From Opitutia bacterium UBA7876 (GTDB lineage Bacteria; Verrucomicrobiota; Verrucomicrobiia; Opitutales; Seribacteraceae): a stretch of 16,778 bases of DNA. Of this stretch, positions 14,677-16,778 are shown in pieces. The stretch's first letter is position 1; each line of letters starts with the position of its first letter. The translations under genes were made by a program, and so were the position numbers. The stretch spans positions 1-16,778 of the forward strand of contig DLRY01000029.1 of NCBI GenBank assembly GCA_002500665.1. Reading direction: 5' to 3'. Under the pieces are notes generated by a model. That model was given only the letters and a program-made list of their open reading frames with translations, was not told the origin of the DNA and did not search any database.

Positions 14677-15309
14677 CTATTGGGTACCGAACATACGGTC
14701 CCCGGCATCACCAAGACCCGGGACGATATACCCGTTCTCGTTCAGTTTCTCGTCGAGGGCGGCCGTAAATACGGGAACGTCCGGATGGGTCTCCTTCATG
14801 CGTGCCACGCCCTCCGGGGCGGCCAAAAGACACAGCATACGGAGGTCGGTGGCGCCCGCCTCCTTGAGCAGGTCGATGGCCGCAACGGAGGAATTGCCCG
14901 TCGCCAGCATCGGGTCGACCGCGATGACGAGGCGCTGGTCTAGCTCGGGCGGAACCTTGCGGTAGTACTCGACCGGCTCGAGGGTTTCCTCGTCACGGTA
15001 GAGACCGACGAAGCCGACCCGGGCCGAAGGGATGACTTCGAGGATGCCGTCGAGCAGACCGTTGCCCGCCCGAAGGATGGAGATGAGGGCCAGCTTCTTG
15101 CCGTCGAGAATGGGGGCCCGCATGCCGCAGAGGGGAGTATCGACGTCGAGGGTGGTCAGCGTAAGATCACGCGTGACCTCGTAGGTCAGGAGCAGGGCGA
15201 TTTCCCGCAGAAGCTGACGGAAGGTTGCGCTGGGGGTCTCCTTGCGGCGCATGAGGGTCAGCTTGTGCTGGACGAGAGGGTGATCGATGACGGTAAGGTG
15301 TTCTTTCAT
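14677..15309 (-). CDS. upp: uracil phosphoribosyltransferase
   Basis: This 210-residue cytosolic enzyme converts uracil and PRPP into UMP and diphosphate in pyrimidine salvage. It carries the ILRAGNGLLDG segment (78-88), the PRPP-binding motif VDPMLATGNSS (131-141) and the uracil-recognising C-terminal block PGLGDAGDRMFGT (197-209), all intact. The length equals the usual 208-210 residues. It starts 9 nt after deoA and ends 12 nt before mqo, which places it in a cdd-deoA-upp-mqo transcription unit. In that order deamination, phosphorolysis and ribosylation recycle pyrimidines. The ATG at 15307-15309 is preceded by no recognisable ribosome site. Confidence 0.97.
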   Translation of the reverse strand: MKEHLTVIDHPLVQHKLTLMRRKETPSATFRQLLREIALLLTYEVTRDLTLTTLDVDTPLCGMRAPILDGKKLALISILRAGNGLLDGILEVIPSARVGFVGLYRDEETLEPVEYYRKVPPELDQRLVIAVDPMLATGNSSVAAIDLLKEAGATDLRMLCLLAAPEGVARMKETHPDVPVFTAALDEKLNENGYIVPGLGDAGDRMFGTQ

Positions 15310-15318
15310 GGTGGATGA

Positions 15319-16635
15319 TTAGCTGGTTGAATCGATTCTCGAGCCGACGAGCAAGGATGGAGGAGGAGCTTCGGCGGAAAGGACGAAGGCAGTCCTCAGG
15401 TCCTCCGCCACCCGGTCGGCGGATTCCCGGCCGGAGGCATGAATGCGCAGAAGAGGGGTATCGGGCTCGACGGCCAGGCCTACCCGGGCAATGCGGTCGA
15501 GACCTACGGAAAGATCGAGTTCATCGTCCTGTCGGAGTCGGCCTCCTCCCAGAGCTACCACCGCGTGCCCGAGGGCCCGCACGTCGATGGAGGAAACGAA
15601 ACCAGCCGAACCAGCGGGCAGGTCGCAGACGAAGGAGGCTTCGGACAAGTGGTTCCCCGGCCTATCCAGAAGATCGCCCGGACCACCGAGTTCGCGAACC
15701 ATGCGGCCAAACCGCTCCGCGGCGCTTCCGTCCTCAAGAGCCCGGGCAAGCTTTTCCTCACCCTCCCGGGCGCTCCCGGCCAGTCCGCCGAGCTCAAGCA
15801 GGACGCCGCCGAGGGCGAGGGTCACCCCGCGAAGCCTTTGGTCGTCCGCGGTCCCGGCAAGAAGCTCGATCGCATTCCTTGTCTCAAGAGAATTGCCGGC
15901 TGCCGAGGCGAGGGGTTCGTTCATGTCGGTGAGGAGGGCGGAAGTCCTGCAACCCGCCCCGTTTGCGCCGTCCACCAAGCTACGGGCAAGGGCTTCGGCT
16001 TGTTGCGGGTCGGCGAGGAAAGCCCCGTTGCCCAGTTTGACGTCGAGCACCAACCCCTCGAGGCCTGCGGCCAGTTTCTTGGAAAGGATGGAGGCGGTGA
16101 TCAGATCGATGCTCTCCACGGTACCGGTGACGTCGCGGATGGCGTAAAGCCTCTTGTCGGCCGGGGCGATTCCCTCGCCCGCCCCGATGATGGCGCAACC
16201 GGCCGAGCTCACGACCTGGGCAAACTCCTCCCCGGACAAGGCCGTCCGGTAGCCGGGTATGGCTTCCAGTTTGTCAAGGGTTCCCCCCGTATGTCCGAGG
16301 CCCCGCCCGGAAACCATGGGGACGAAAGCCCCGCAGGCCGCGAGGGCGGGAGCGAGAGCGAGAGAGACGTTGTCCCCCACCCCACCGGTGGAATGCTTGT
16401 CCAGGACCGGACCGGGCAGATCCCACTGCAGAACCTTGCCGGTATCTCGCATGGCGAGGGTCAGGTCGATCCGCTCACGCTCGGTCAATCCGTTCAACCG
16501 GACGGCCATGGCGAAGGCTGCGACCTGGGCATCGGAAACCTGCCCGTCGGCCAGGCCTCGTGCGAAAAAAACGATTTCCTCCCCCTCGAGAGGCAGACCG
16601 TCCCGAACCTTTGCCAAGATGGCGGGAGCGTCCAT
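15319..16635 (-). CDS. deoA: thymidine phosphorylase
   Basis: This 438-residue enzyme phosphorolyses thymidine and deoxyuridine to the base and 2-deoxyribose-1-phosphate. Matching E. coli DeoA motifs appear in order: DKHSTGGVGDNVSL (79-92, His81), SGRGLGHTGGTLDKLEAIPG (109-128), AIRDVTGTVES (165-175, Arg167), ASILSKKLAAG (181-191, Ser182 and Lys186) and MNEPLASAAGNSLE (238-251). The His, Arg, Ser and Lys keep the spacing of the E. coli active site. ATG 16633-16635 is preferred: it gives family length, and its A is the last base of the upstream cdd stop (TAATG, 1-nt overlap), so the two are translationally coupled. The open frame upstream to 16770 is only the wrong-frame shadow of cdd. The upp gene follows after 9 nt. 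Confidence 0.96.
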   Translation of the reverse strand: MDAPAILAKVRDGLPLEGEEIVFFARGLADGQVSDAQVAAFAMAVRLNGLTERERIDLTLAMRDTGKVLQWDLPGPVLDKHSTGGVGDNVSLALAPALAACGAFVPMVSGRGLGHTGGTLDKLEAIPGYRTALSGEEFAQVVSSAGCAIIGAGEGIAPADKRLYAIRDVTGTVESIDLITASILSKKLAAGLEGLVLDVKLGNGAFLADPQQAEALARSLVDGANGAGCRTSALLTDMNEPLASAAGNSLETRNAIELLAGTADDQRLRGVTLALGGVLLELGGLAGSAREGEEKLARALEDGSAAERFGRMVRELGGPGDLLDRPGNHLSEASFVCDLPAGSAGFVSSIDVRALGHAVVALGGGRLRQDDELDLSVGLDRIARVGLAVEPDTPLLRIHASGRESADRVAEDLRTAFVLSAEAPPPSLLVGSRIDSTS

Positions 16636-16778
16636 TACTGATCCAGGTGGGAGGAGGTAAAAGTGTCGGGAAGCAACTCGCCCACTGTCCTGCGAACCGT
16701 TTCCCCATCCGGTTTGGAGAGGAGCACGGGTGCCTCGGGCGGGGCGAACTCGGCGATCTTCTGCCGGCATCCTCCACA
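16635..16778 (-). CDS. cdd: cytidine deaminase, C-terminal fragment (gene runs off right edge)
   Basis: On the minus strand a 47-residue frame enters from the right edge and ends at TAA 16635-16637. It begins CGGCRQKIAEF, the second half of the cytidine deaminase zinc motif P-C-x-x-C-R-Q, and ends with GELLPDTF followed by a short tail, the standard Cdd C-terminus. The enzyme deaminates cytidine and deoxycytidine to uridine and deoxyuridine, which would feed deoA and upp. The first zinc ligand (HAE region) and the start are outside the window. The stop overlaps the deoA ATG by one base. Both the zinc-motif Cys pair and the LLP-F ending support the call. Confidence 0.88.
   Translation of the reverse strand, partial: CGGCRQKIAEFAPPEAPVLLSKPDGETVRRTVGELLPDTFTSSHLDQ

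Noticed and set aside
13753..14943. A 396-codon plus-strand open frame opposite mqo and upp
   Set aside because: It spans two real minus-strand genes and their junction and has no domain signature.
16345..16370. GAGCGAGAGCGAGAGAG-like simple repeat
   Set aside because: It lies inside deoA and simply encodes the SLALAPALAA segment of the protein.
15439..16641. A 400-codon plus-strand open frame opposite deoA
   Set aside because: deoA on the minus strand has full catalytic motifs; the opposite frame has biased composition and no recognisable family.
16636..16770. N-terminal extension of deoA up to 16770
   Set aside because: The same bases encode the Cdd C-terminus in another frame, and the extra 45 residues do not resemble any DeoA N-terminus.

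Overview
The window is GC-rich, densely coding bacterial DNA, most likely from a marine or aquatic member of the Verrucomicrobiota (or another PVC-group lineage). This rests on three secreted sulfatases in under 17 kb, one of them fused to a DUF1080 domain, a secreted acetyl-esterase, a short conserved-looking protein of a type I associate with Verrucomicrobia, and the near absence of Shine-Dalgarno sequences before most starts. No rRNA, tRNA, CRISPR array, insertion sequence or phage gene was seen.

Layout, left to right. (1) 2-112: C-terminus of an RDD-family membrane protein, facing a 63-residue hypothetical protein (139-330, minus). (2) 383-6063, all minus, reading right to left: MtfA-type zinc peptidase, sulfatase with a CSASR active site, sulfatase-DUF1080 fusion with a CWVSR active site, and a CE7-like acetyl-esterase. 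The last three have signal peptides and tight spacing (19 and 4 nt), so they look like one operon for removing sulfate and acetyl groups from a polysaccharide. (3) 6216-9599, plus: LemA, an M48 (HtpX-like) membrane protease with a long C-terminal extension, and a short-chain dehydrogenase. (4) 9601-10707, minus: Gfo/Idh/MocA oxidoreductase, ending one nucleotide from the dehydrogenase. (5) 10837-12354, plus: a third sulfatase that closely follows the sulfamidase (heparan N-sulfatase) pattern. It ends one nucleotide from a secreted coiled-coil protein (12356-13084, minus). (6) 13150-16778, minus: a pyrimidine-salvage operon reading cdd (partial, running off the right edge), deoA, upp, followed by mqo for malate:quinone oxidoreductase.

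Two themes join the genes. One is breakdown of sulfated, acetylated glycans. The hydrolytic enzymes are exported, and the Gfo/Idh/MocA and SDR enzymes could process the released sugars in the cytoplasm. The DUF1080 domain and the Gfo/Idh/MocA enzyme belong to families that cooperate in 3-keto-glycoside cleavage, but that link is inferred here. The other is housekeeping: nucleoside salvage, the malate step of the TCA cycle, and membrane-protein quality control (LemA with M48).

The most unusual points are the sulfatase-DUF1080 fusion with its non-canonical CWVSR formylglycine motif, the lack of the motif's proline in all three sulfatases, two convergent gene pairs whose stop codons are one base apart, and the partial cdd that shares one base with deoA. 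I found no clearly new multi-gene system. The sulfatase-DUF1080 fusion is the best candidate for undescribed biochemistry.
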